This document shows, in pieces, positions 6,959 through 13,593 of a stretch of 15,925 nucleotides of DNA (position 1 is its first letter; every line of letters starts with the position of its first letter). Below the pieces are notes generated by a model. The model did no database searches. It had not been told where the DNA came from and saw nothing but the letters and a program-made list of their open reading frames with translations. Made by a program: the position numbers and the translations under genes. This DNA comes from JAVKLU01 sp031538895 (GTDB taxonomy: Bacteria > Pseudomonadota > Gammaproteobacteria > Burkholderiales > Burkholderiaceae): the NCBI GenBank assembly GCA_031538895.1, contig JAVKLU010000060.1:1-15925 (forward strand), in the 5' to 3' direction.

Positions 6959-9900
6959 TTATTGACAAGCTTCGCATTCTTCAAATCCAGCATCACCAGG
7001 GCGCATTGCACAGACCATGCCTTCGGGGATAGTGATCGGGTCTGAAGGTTGCGGCGCACGGGGGTTCTTGCCGGAAAAGGTTGATGGCGCCGTTGCCGCA
7101 CTTAAAGACGCGCTCGCATTTGCTACCGAACTCGCCACTGTATTTGCTGCCGTACTGCTCATTCCTGTGCCGCCGCTTTGATTCACCGCGTTAAGTTTGC
7201 CTCGTTCAATCGTCGATTTCTCAATATCGGTTTTACCGACAGAGCGTAAGTAATAAGTTGTTTTTAATCCACGTAACCACGCCAATTTATAGGTATCGTC
7301 AAGTTTTTTACCCGATGCACCAGCCATGTAGATGTTTAAGGATTGTGCTTGATCAATCCATTTTTGACGACGCGAGGCGGCTTCCACTAACCACGATGGA
7401 TCAACTTCATACGCGGTCGCGTACAGTTGATGAAGGGTTTCAGGAATACGATCAATTTTGACCAAGCTGCCATCAAAATATTTCAAGTCAGCAACCATCA
7501 CTTCATCCCAAATGTTTAATTCGCGCAAGTCGCGAACTAAGAACTCGTTGACTTCAGTAAACTCACCCGACAAATTGGATTTTACATACAAGTTGCGATG
7601 GTTGGGTTCGATGCTTGGCGATACGCCAATAATATTGGAGATGGTTGCGGTGGGTGCAATCGCGACGCAGTTGGAGTTACGCATTCCGTCTTGTGCAATT
7701 TGTTTTTTGAGCTTGTCCCAATCCAAAGTCGTGCTACGGTCAACTTCTAAATAACCTTGACGTTCGATTTCTAATTGCGCCAAAGTATCGTGTGGCAAAA
7801 TGCCGCGTTGCCAGCTTGAACCTTGATAACTGGCGTAAGTACCGCGTTCTTTGGCCAACAATGACGACGCTAAATACGCGTAATAACAGAGGGCTTCCGT
7901 ACTTCGATCTGCAAATTCGACGGCGGCTTCTGAGGCATATGAAATTTGCATCATGTGTAAAGAATCTTGAAACCCCATCATTCCCATACCAACCGGACGA
8001 TGACGCAAGTTCGACACACGGGCTTTACTGACTGCGTAGTAGTTGATATCAATCACGTTATCGAGCATTCGCATTGCCGTGGTAATCGTTTTTTGAAGTT
8101 TGGCGTGATCCAATTTTTTATCGCTGATATGCGTGGATAAATTTACTGAACCCAAATTACAGACGGCGATTTCATCCGCACTGGTATTGAGCGTGATTTC
8201 GGTACACAGATTCGACGAATGCACGACTCCCACGTGTTGTTGCGGTGAGCGGATATTGCAAGGGTCTTTAAAGGTAATCCAAGGATGCCCTGTTTCAAAT
8301 AACATCGACAGCATCTTGCGCCATAAATTGATCGCAGGAACCGTTTTGTACAGCTTGATGTCACCGCGTTGCGCGCGCGCTTCGTATTCGGTATAGGCGA
8401 TTTCAAATGCGCGGCCATATTTGTCGTGCAAATCGGGAACTTCAGACGGTGAAAATAAAGTCCAATCTTTTTGTTCCATGACCCGTTTCATGAATAAATC
8501 GGGAACCCAATTGGCGGTATTCATATCGTGAGTACGGCGACGATCATCGCCGGTGTTTTTACGTAACTCTAAAAACTCTTCGACGTCTAAATGCCAGGTT
8601 TCTAAGTAAGCACAAATCGCGCCTTTGCGCTTGCCGCCTTGATTGACCGCCACGGCGGTGTCATTAACGACTTTTAAGAAAGGCACTACGCCTTGTGATT
8701 TACCGTTAGTGCCTTTAATGTGGGCACCCAGAGCGCGTACCGGAGTCCAATCATTGCCCAAGCCACCCGCATATTTGGCGAGTAAAGCATTGTCTTTGAT
8801 CGATTCATAAATACCATCTAAGTCATCGCTGACCGTCGTTAAATAGCATGATGACAACTGTGAACGCAGAGTCCCAGAATTAAATAAAGTCGGGGTAGAG
8901 CACATGAAATCAAAACTGGAAATTAAGTCATAAAACTCAATCGCACGTGTTTCGCGGTCAATTTCATTTAAGGCCAAACCCATCGCAACGCGCATGAAAA
9001 AAGTTTGCGGCATTTCGATACGTTTTTCATCAATATGCAAAAAATAGCGGTCGTATAAGGTTTGTATACCGATGTAACCAAATTGTTCATCGCGTTCGGG
9101 TTTTAAGGCAACGGCTAAACGCGCTAAATCAAAACGTTCTAATTCTGGATTGATCAGTTGGGCCTCAACCCCTTTTTTGATTAAGCGGGCAAAGTTTTTT
9201 TGATATTCTGCCGTGCGGTCGGCCCTGCTCGCTTGTGTCGAGGGAATTCCAAAGACTTCTTCTTGAATTTGTGCGATTAACAAACGCGCAGTGACGTAGT
9301 TATATCCTGGTTCACGCTCCATCATCGTGCGCGAGGACAGAATCAAAGATTGATTCAACTCGTCTGGCGTCATGCCATCGTAAAAGTTCTTTTCGGCTTC
9401 ACGGTAAATAGCGTCGGCATCAACGTGCGATATATCGCTAGTCGCCGCTTTAATCAGCTCGTGTACGGCACTGATATCCAAAGCGATTTTTTGTCCATTG
9501 ACCATTAAACGCGGCTGAGGCAATTGATCGCTACTGGTTTTTGCAGCCGGCTTTTTGGCACGTTCTTCTTGACGTTTAGCACGGTATAAAACATACGCCC
9601 GTGCAACTTCGTGTTCACCAGAACGCATCAGCGCCAGCTCAACCTGATCCTGAATATCTTCAATGTGTAAGATGCCACCTGAAGGTAAGCGACGTTTAAA
9701 CGCGTCTAAAACCGAGGTGGTCAGCGCCTCAACCAATTCGCGAATACGTTGTGATGCGGCGCCTTGCTGACTGTTGATGGCCAAGAAGGCTTTGGTCATC
9801 GCGATCGTGATTTTTTGTGGTTCAAACCCTACCACTGAGCCATTGCGTCGAATGACTTTGTAGTCCTGTACCGTTGTGTTTTGTGGATTTAAAGCTTCTG

Positions 9901-9982
9901 GCCCTTGATAAGTGTGATTGGCGGAAGCTTCGAGATGAGCATTAGAATTTTTGGTATCAATGGTAGTTTGCATAGTTGTCAT
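6959..9982 (-). CDS. nrdA: Ribonucleoside-diphosphate reductase alpha subunit (class I)
   Basis: NrdA is the catalytic subunit that reduces ribonucleoside diphosphates to deoxyribonucleotides in the cytoplasm. In the 1007-aa product an ATP-cone lies at about 40-138 (VIRRNGSVVGFEPQKI...AYVLYRAKRQ). A second, degenerate cone-like stretch lies at about 157-236, followed by the barrel domain. Active-site residues by comparison with E. coli are Cys379 (SSCYLTTV) and Cys608 (CNLGSVNL) as the redox pair, the thiyl Cys593 with Asn591 and Glu595 (NLCTEI), the radical-transfer pair Tyr910-Tyr911 (TTYYLRS), and the tail pair Cys1003/Cys1006 (CEACQ). An Ala/Ser-rich linker (about 940-972) precedes the tail. 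ATG 9982 is chosen because a CGGAAT sequence precedes it; Met4 at 9973 has none. The length exceeds E. coli NrdA (about 760 aa) because of the N-terminal cone region and linker. Transcribed with nrdB. Confidence 0.96.
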   Translation of the reverse strand: MTTMQTTIDTKNSNAHLEASANHTYQGPEALNPQNTTVQDYKVIRRNGSVVGFEPQKITIAMTKAFLAINSQQGAASQRIRELVEALTTSVLDAFKRRLPSGGILHIEDIQDQVELALMRSGEHEVARAYVLYRAKRQEERAKKPAAKTSSDQLPQPRLMVNGQKIALDISAVHELIKAATSDISHVDADAIYREAEKNFYDGMTPDELNQSLILSSRTMMEREPGYNYVTARLLIAQIQEEVFGIPSTQASRADRTAEYQKNFARLIKKGVEAQLINPELERFDLARLAVALKPERDEQFGYIGIQTLYDRYFLHIDEKRIEMPQTFFMRVAMGLALNEIDRETRAIEFYDLISSFDFMCSTPTLFNSGTLRSQLSSCYLTTVSDDLDGIYESIKDNALLAKYAGGLGNDWTPVRALGAHIKGTNGKSQGVVPFLKVVNDTAVAVNQGGKRKGAICAYLETWHLDVEEFLELRKNTGDDRRRTHDMNTANWVPDLFMKRVMEQKDWTLFSPSEVPDLHDKYGRAFEIAYTEYEARAQRGDIKLYKTVPAINLWRKMLSMLFETGHPWITFKDPCNIRSPQQHVGVVHSSNLCTEITLNTSADEIAVCNLGSVNLSTHISDKKLDHAKLQKTITTAMRMLDNVIDINYYAVSKARVSNLRHRPVGMGMMGFQDSLHMMQISYASEAAVEFADRSTEALCYYAYLASSLLAKERGTYASYQGSSWQRGILPHDTLAQLEIERQGYLEVDRSTTLDWDKLKKQIAQDGMRNSNCVAIAPTATISNIIGVSPSIEPNHRNLYVKSNLSGEFTEVNEFLVRDLRELNIWDEVMVADLKYFDGSLVKIDRIPETLHQLYATAYEVDPSWLVEAASRRQKWIDQAQSLNIYMAGASGKKLDDTYKLAWLRGLKTTYYLRSVGKTDIEKSTIERGKLNAVNQSGGTGMSSTAANTVASSVANASASLSAATAPSTFSGKNPRAPQPSDPITIPEGMVCAMRPGDAGFEECEACQ

Positions 9983-10158
9983 TGGATATTCCGATTGATT
10001 GATTCAATGTTTTGCGGTTTTATGTTGATTCGTTATTTTTATTCTTTTCGTGCCAACATCTATCGCCCCGAGTGTTTACTGTGCGGTACGCCCAGATTCC
10101 TTTATTTAGTAGCGACGCGGAGAAATATACACTAAATAGTCAATTATTGCTATTTTTT

Positions 10159-10188
10159 TAATTATTCTTAGTGCTCTTTAATGGTCAA
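10159..10188 (-). promoter_or_regulatory. Candidate promoter for nrdAB
   Basis: On the minus strand TTGACC (plus 10183-10188) and TAATTA (plus 10159-10164) are separated by 18 bp. This leaves a leader of about 170 nt before nrdA. A second TTGACT lies at about 10138-10143 with no good -10 box. The palindrome ACTA-AA-TAGT near 10130-10140 has the wrong spacing for a NrdR box. The remaining leader (9983-10130) shows no other structure I can support. Confidence 0.35.
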
Positions 10189-10252
10189 TCAGACTGGGGG
10201 TTTAAGGGCGGCAAATAGAGCGGCAAATTCGCACCATCTAATCCATGCTTGA

Positions 10253-10281
10253 CCTGCGTGATGTCTTGTGGGCTTGAAAAG
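10253..10281. repeat. 29-bp direct repeat, copy 1
   Basis: The stretch from cctgcgtgatgtcttgtggg through ttgaaaag recurs at 10817-10845 with one mismatch (C/T). The two copies lie on either side of the transposase relic and the repeat array. In the second copy the first bases overlap the third unit of the 38-bp array. Confidence 0.85.
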
Positions 10282-10298
10282 AGGCGCACGAAGACACT

Positions 10299-10580
10299 GA
10301 CATACGCAGACAAAAGCGCTGGACTAAAAAGGGCGGGGTTAGCCACTAGGGCTACAAAAATCACGTGAACGTGGATGCCAAACTCAAGCTCGTGACCAAG
10401 TGGACGAGCACGGACGCGAGTGTGCATGACAGCGAGGCGTTTGAGTCTGTGCTGCGCACGCCAGGGGAAGGGGGTGCTGATGTGAGCGCTGATGTATTTG
10501 CGGATAGTGCCTACCGTTCCGAGAAAGCAGAAGCGATGCGTCCAAAAATCAACGCAACAACGATCAAAATCGGAAGGTAA
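10299..10580 (+). pseudogene. Decayed IS5-family transposase fragment
   Basis: Frame 3 of the plus strand reads RWTKKGGVSH, a TAG stop at 10347-10349, then GYKNHVNVDAKLKLVTKWT, STDASVHDSEAFESVL and ADVFADSAYRSEKAEAM. This is the central part of an IS5-type DDE transposase, in which the aspartate of ADSAYRS is expected to be catalytic. Tyr or Phe is usual where the TAG stands, so the stop is a nonsense mutation. The N-terminal third is missing. After EAM (about 10542) the homology is lost in this frame, and a short QRNNDQNRK-like stretch in another frame suggests a deletion or frameshift. The gene cannot make an active transposase. Family assignment is by motif only; the exact IS is not identified. 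Confidence 0.75.
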
Positions 10581-10644
10581 AGCGTAAAAAATGAAAAACA
10601 AAAACTTAATTCTCTCGGTCAGCACTCATTGCGCTTGCGCAGTG

Positions 10645-10662
10645 AATTTATAGAACATCCCT
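10645..10662. mobile_element. IS-end-like terminal repeat downstream of the transposase relic
   Basis: ATTTATAGAACATCCCT at 10646-10662 matches the right end of the MITE-like element near murJ (ATTTATAGAAGTGCCCT, 749-765) at 14 of 17 positions, differing only in a central triplet. It lies about 80 bp past the transposase relic in the expected orientation for a right terminal repeat. No matching left end is visible upstream of the relic. Confidence 0.45.
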
Positions 10663-10673
10663 GATCACGTTCT

Positions 10674-10703
10674 GGGCCCTGCGACTGCGCGCAGGGTGAC
10701 GGG
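10674..10703. repeat. Inverted copy of the REP-like repeat
   Basis: ggccctgcgactgcgcgcag (10675-10694) followed by ggtgacggg is the reverse complement, with few changes, of the core gtcatcctgcgcgaagtcgc-aggg of the 38-bp units that start 20 bp downstream. The unit contains CCTGCG/CGCAGG arms, so each copy can form a hairpin, as REP-type intergenic repeats do. Confidence 0.6.
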
Positions 10704-10723
10704 AGGTGATGGGAGACCTAAAA

Positions 10724-10837
10724 CATACCACCACCGTCATCCTGCGCGAAGTCGCAGGGTCCATACCACCACCGTCATCCTGCGCGAAGTCGCAGGGCCC
10801 ATACCACCACCGTCATCCTGCGTGATGTCTTGTGGGT
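10724..10837. repeat. 38-bp tandem repeat array (3 units)
   Basis: Units begin with cataccaccaccgtcatcct at 10724, 10762 and 10800, a period of exactly 38 bp. Units 1 and 2 differ at one base; unit 3 diverges after its first 23 bases into the 29-bp direct repeat. Each unit ends in a palindrome CCTGCG-n6-CGCAGG (degenerate in unit 3). There are no unique spacers, so this is not a CRISPR array. It is noncoding. Confidence 0.85.
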
Positions 10838-10845
10838 TTGAAAAG
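10817..10845. repeat. 29-bp direct repeat, copy 2
   Basis: Matches 10253-10281 at 28 of 29 bases. It forms the downstream part of the third 38-bp unit, which suggests the copy at 10253 is a remnant of another such unit, separated from the array by the transposase relic. Confidence 0.85.
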
Positions 10846-10907
10846 TCAATGCCCAAGAGTTTAGGCGGAGGCTGTCATGGCAGCAAACTACAAGAGTGCA
10901 AGCCGTG

Positions 10908-10928
10908 CCGCGGTGAAGTCAACCGCGG
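10908..10928 (-). terminator. GC-rich hairpin across the stop codon of the AraC-family gene
   Basis: CCGCGGT (10908-10914) pairs perfectly with ACCGCGG (10922-10928) around a 7-nt loop that contains the TGA stop of the AraC-type gene. The stem is strong but no U tract follows on the minus strand. It could stall or stabilise the 3' end rather than act as a standard intrinsic terminator. Confidence 0.35.
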
Positions 10929-11887
10929 CCCCGGTTGCGTTTGAGGACTTCGCTGGGGGTCAAGCCAAATTCAGCACGAAACAGGCGACTGAACTGTGCC
11001 TGGTCGCCAAAACCGGTACGGTAGGTGACTTGGGCGACCGACTCGGCAGCACCGCAGTTGAGTTGTTCGTAAGCGACGCGCAGGCGCCGCACGCGTATGC
11101 TTTGCGCCACCGATTCGTGTTCATCTTTGAAGAGTTCATGCAAGTAGCGCAATGAAATGCCACAGGCATTGGCGATGCGCACGGGCGTAAGACCATCGTC
11201 CATCAGGTGTTCACGGATGTATGCCTCCACCCGTGCGACATGGGTAGAGCGCACCAAAGTTGTCTTGCTTTGCGCGATCTCGCTACTTTGGTGCAAAGTC
11301 AGTGCCAATAGGTCAATGGCCTGGGCACCCATGAGTGAAAGGGCCACCATGCTTTGCTGTGCACTGTGGGCGGCCAGCAGTTGCACATAGTCACGAAACA
11401 GCTTGCCCACACCCTCCTGAGCGTTGTATGCCTTGGCGCAAAAGCGGCTGGGGTTGCCCATACGCGCCTGCAAGGCGCTTTCGGGCATTTTGAGCACCCA
11501 CAGCAGATTGTCTTTGCCATGGCTGAACTCGTAAGGCTCGTCGCTGTACTCCAGTAAAAATTGACCTGGTGCGCAACGCACTTGCCGACCCAACTGAGTG
11601 AACTCTACTTCCGACTCCATCGGCACGGTCACCAGAATTTGGCGATCCAGATCTTTGCAATGCTGGGGCAGACGACGGTATTTCAAGGCGCTCGACTGCA
11701 GGCGAGACAGCGACAGTGTGGGCAAGTCCCATTTGTCCAGGCGACCATGAAAGTGATCTTCGTCCGGCGCCTGTAATTGCAAGTGAAAATAAGTGTCTCC
11801 GATGACCTCGCGCCAGTGCGGTAATTCCTGCTGGAGGGCTAAGCCCTGCGTGGTGAAACTTTGCTGGTTCGCGTTGGCGGTTTGCAT
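10919..11887 (-). CDS. AraC-family transcriptional regulator
   Basis: The 322-aa product has an N-terminal effector region of the AraC-binding type also seen in FeaR-like regulators (about 30-200, with VPMESEVEFTQLGRQVRCAPGQFLLEYSDEPYEF). A C-terminal AraC/XylS DNA-binding domain follows: first helix-turn-helix about 235-255 (LTPVRIANACGISLRYLHELF), second about 283-304 (SVAQVTYRTGFGDQAQFSRLF), then the family signature FGLTPSEV. ATG at 11887 (MQTANANQQS) is chosen. A longer frame from a TTG at 11944 would run across promoter-like sequence. It is downstream of the aldehyde dehydrogenase in the same orientation and probably regulates the cassette, as FeaR does for an aldehyde dehydrogenase gene in E. 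coli, but the effector is unknown. Composition is GC-rich like its neighbours and unlike nrdA. Confidence 0.88.
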   Translation of the reverse strand: MQTANANQQSFTTQGLALQQELPHWREVIGDTYFHLQLQAPDEDHFHGRLDKWDLPTLSLSRLQSSALKYRRLPQHCKDLDRQILVTVPMESEVEFTQLGRQVRCAPGQFLLEYSDEPYEFSHGKDNLLWVLKMPESALQARMGNPSRFCAKAYNAQEGVGKLFRDYVQLLAAHSAQQSMVALSLMGAQAIDLLALTLHQSSEIAQSKTTLVRSTHVARVEAYIREHLMDDGLTPVRIANACGISLRYLHELFKDEHESVAQSIRVRRLRVAYEQLNCGAAESVAQVTYRTGFGDQAQFSRLFRAEFGLTPSEVLKRNRGRG

Positions 11888-11915
11888 AGGTTCGAACGGG
11901 GTAAGATTTTTGGAG

Positions 11916-11944
11916 ATTCTAGTCAAGTCAAGGGTAATATGCAA
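11916..11944 (-). promoter_or_regulatory. Candidate promoter for the AraC-family gene
   Basis: On the minus strand TAGAAT (plus 11916-11921) lies 17 bp from TTGCAT (plus 11939-11944), in the 99-bp gap behind the aldehyde dehydrogenase. Two overlapping TTGACT hexamers (plus 11921-11931) also occur here but have poor -10 partners. A start about 20 nt before ATG 11887 would allow the regulator to be made independently of the cassette. Confidence 0.35.
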
Positions 11945-11986
11945 TTGATTGATGCTCGTCTTTGGCCTCGCTGTTTAAGCTCAGAT

Positions 11987-13456
11987 TTATGCTTGGGTAT
12001 AGGCGGTTTTGGTGGTGGTAAAAAACTCCCGTGCGTGCTGTCCCTGCTCCCGTGCGCCGTAACTGGATGCTTTGCGCCCGCCAAAAGGCACGTGATAGTC
12101 CACACCGGCAGTGGCCACATTGACCATGATCATGCCGGCTTGGCAGTGACGCTTGAAGTGACTGGCGTGTTTGAGCGAGGTGGTGCAGATACCCGCCGAT
12201 AGTCCAAATGGCGTGTCGTTGGCAATAGACAAGGCGTGTTCGTAACCATCGGCTTCGATCACGCAAGCCACGGGACCAAAAATTTCTTCACGTGCCACGC
12301 GCATCGTAGCGTTAGCCTGCAGCAGCAGCGCGGGCTCCAGATAGTAGCCCGGCGTGTTGCGTTCAAGACGACGCCCGCCAAAAGCCAACTCGCAGCCTTC
12401 TTGAATGCCCAGTTGGATGTAAAACTCGTCCTGAGCAAGTTGATCCGCGTCCACAACCGGACCGATAGCCACGCCCTGAGCGCGTGCATCGCCCACGCGC
12501 AACTCCTTGAGTCTGGCGACCAAGCGTTCCACAAATTCGTTGTGCACGTTGCGCTCTACGATCAGTCGGCTGGATGCGGTGCAGCGCTGCCCAGTTGAAA
12601 AATACGAACCTTGTACCGCCACTTCCACAGCCTGATCCAGATCAGCATCGGCTAATACCACCAAGGGGTTTTTGCCGCCCATCTCCAATTGAAGTTTGGC
12701 CATGCGCATGCCCGCCACGTTCAGCACTTTTTGTCCGGTACTGGTAGACCCCGTAAAGCTGATGGCTTGCACCTCGGGTGACTCCAGCAGCGTCTGACCG
12801 ACGGCGCGACCAGGCCCCATCACGAGGTTGAATACGCCAGGCGCAATACCGCTGCGACTGATGATTTCGGCCAAGGCCCAGGCACTGCCGGGCACCAGTT
12901 CGGCGGGTTTGAACACCACGCAATTGCCGTAGGCGAGAGCGGGGGCAATTTTCCAGGCGGGTATGGCGATCGGAAAATTCCAAGGCGTGATCACGCCCAC
13001 CACGCCCAGAGGCTCTCGACTGATGTCCACCGTGATGCCCGAACGCACCGAGGCCAGATGCTCGCCACTGAGACGCAAGACCTCGCCCGCAAAGAAACGA
13101 AAAATCATACCCGCGCGCGCCACTTCGGCAATGGCTTCGGACAGGGTCTTGCCTTCCTCGCGCGCGAGTAAATCGCCTAGAGTTTCCTTGCGCGCCAGCA
13201 GCTCGGCGGCAATGCGCTCCAATGCATCGGCACGGGCCTGAATAGACCCATCACGCCAGCCTGGAAAAGCCGCACGCGCTGCTCCGATAGCCAGTCGAGT
13301 CTGTGCGGCATCAGCTTGCGCATACAGACCCACAATGTCATCGGTGTCTGATGGGTTGACATTGGGGCGTACAGCGTGGCCTTCCACCCATTGGCCACCA
13401 ATGAAATTGGCTAAGGGGCGGGGGCCAGTCATTGTGCTCGTCATCGCGTGTCCCAT
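11987..13456 (-). CDS. NAD-type aldehyde dehydrogenase (alpha-ketoglutaric semialdehyde dehydrogenase-like)
   Basis: The 489-aa product is a full-length ALDH-superfamily enzyme that oxidises an aldehyde to the acid. Visible catalytic and cofactor residues are Asn160 (TPWNFP), Lys183 and Glu186 (KPAE, where Glu favours NAD over NADP), the glycine motif FTGSTSTG (234-241), the general base Glu258 (LEMGGKNP), the nucleophile Cys292 (GQRCTASS) and EIFGP (391-395). The C-terminal PFGGRKASSYGAREQG and FFTTTKTAY resemble 2-oxoglutarate semialdehyde dehydrogenases (end step of hydroxyproline, arabinose or glucarate breakdown), but substrate cannot be fixed from sequence. ATG 13456 follows an AAGG (13464-13467); Met5 at 13444 is an alternative. 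It sits between a periplasmic binding protein gene and an AraC regulator, fitting a catabolic operon. Confidence 0.9.
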   Translation of the reverse strand: MGHAMTSTMTGPRPLANFIGGQWVEGHAVRPNVNPSDTDDIVGLYAQADAAQTRLAIGAARAAFPGWRDGSIQARADALERIAAELLARKETLGDLLAREEGKTLSEAIAEVARAGMIFRFFAGEVLRLSGEHLASVRSGITVDISREPLGVVGVITPWNFPIAIPAWKIAPALAYGNCVVFKPAELVPGSAWALAEIISRSGIAPGVFNLVMGPGRAVGQTLLESPEVQAISFTGSTSTGQKVLNVAGMRMAKLQLEMGGKNPLVVLADADLDQAVEVAVQGSYFSTGQRCTASSRLIVERNVHNEFVERLVARLKELRVGDARAQGVAIGPVVDADQLAQDEFYIQLGIQEGCELAFGGRRLERNTPGYYLEPALLLQANATMRVAREEIFGPVACVIEADGYEHALSIANDTPFGLSAGICTTSLKHASHFKRHCQAGMIMVNVATAGVDYHVPFGGRKASSYGAREQGQHAREFFTTTKTAYTQA

Positions 13457-13482
13457 ATTTCGGCCTTTTCAGCACGCGCCGC

Positions 13483-13520
13483 AAAAACTGTGTGAGCGCT
13501 AGCGATGGCTCGCGCCACAC
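13483..13520 (-). terminator. Possible attenuator hairpin before the aldehyde dehydrogenase gene
   Basis: On the minus strand GTGT (13517-13520) and GAGC (13508-13511) pair with GCTC and ACAC (plus 13490-13497), with a 5-nt bulge (13512-13516). The transcript then reads AGTTTTTG (T run at plus 13483-13487). This lies in the 137-bp gap between the binding-protein gene and the aldehyde dehydrogenase. The bulge makes it weak. It could lower expression of the downstream genes relative to the transporter. Confidence 0.3.
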
Positions 13521-13593
13521 TGGCTGAACGGCGTTGCACCAATTTTTCGGTGGTAATGTTCACTGGTTCATTGGTTCATGCTTGCTATCCAGC

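Larger units (their letters stand above)
10189..10918. other. Gene-free junction of relics and repeats
   Basis: Between nrdA and the AraC-type gene no intact gene can be supported. The stretch holds the transposase relic, an IS-end-like repeat, the REP-like array and the 29-bp direct repeats. It also holds a small TGCGC/GCGCA hairpin at 10630-10641. Base composition rises from the AT-richer left part to the GC-richer right part across this stretch, which marks a likely insertion or recombination boundary. Confidence 0.6.

Noticed and set aside
10126..10142. NrdR box upstream of nrdA
   Set aside because: ACTA-AA-TAGT has a 2-bp centre, whereas the NrdR consensus needs a 4-bp centre between the CWA and TWG arms. 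No paired box is visible.
10185..10625. Minus-strand 146-aa frame across the junction
   Set aside because: It is antisense to the transposase relic, shows no family features and has a low-complexity composition.
10724..10837. 38-bp repeats as a CRISPR array
   Set aside because: The units are strictly tandem with no unique spacers, the third unit is divergent, and no cas genes are nearby.
10877..11155. Plus-strand frame with a good GGAGG (10867-10871) and ATG, 92 aa
   Set aside because: Nearly all of it is antisense to the well-supported AraC-family gene, and I recognise no homology. The ribosome-site match may be a remnant of a lost gene.
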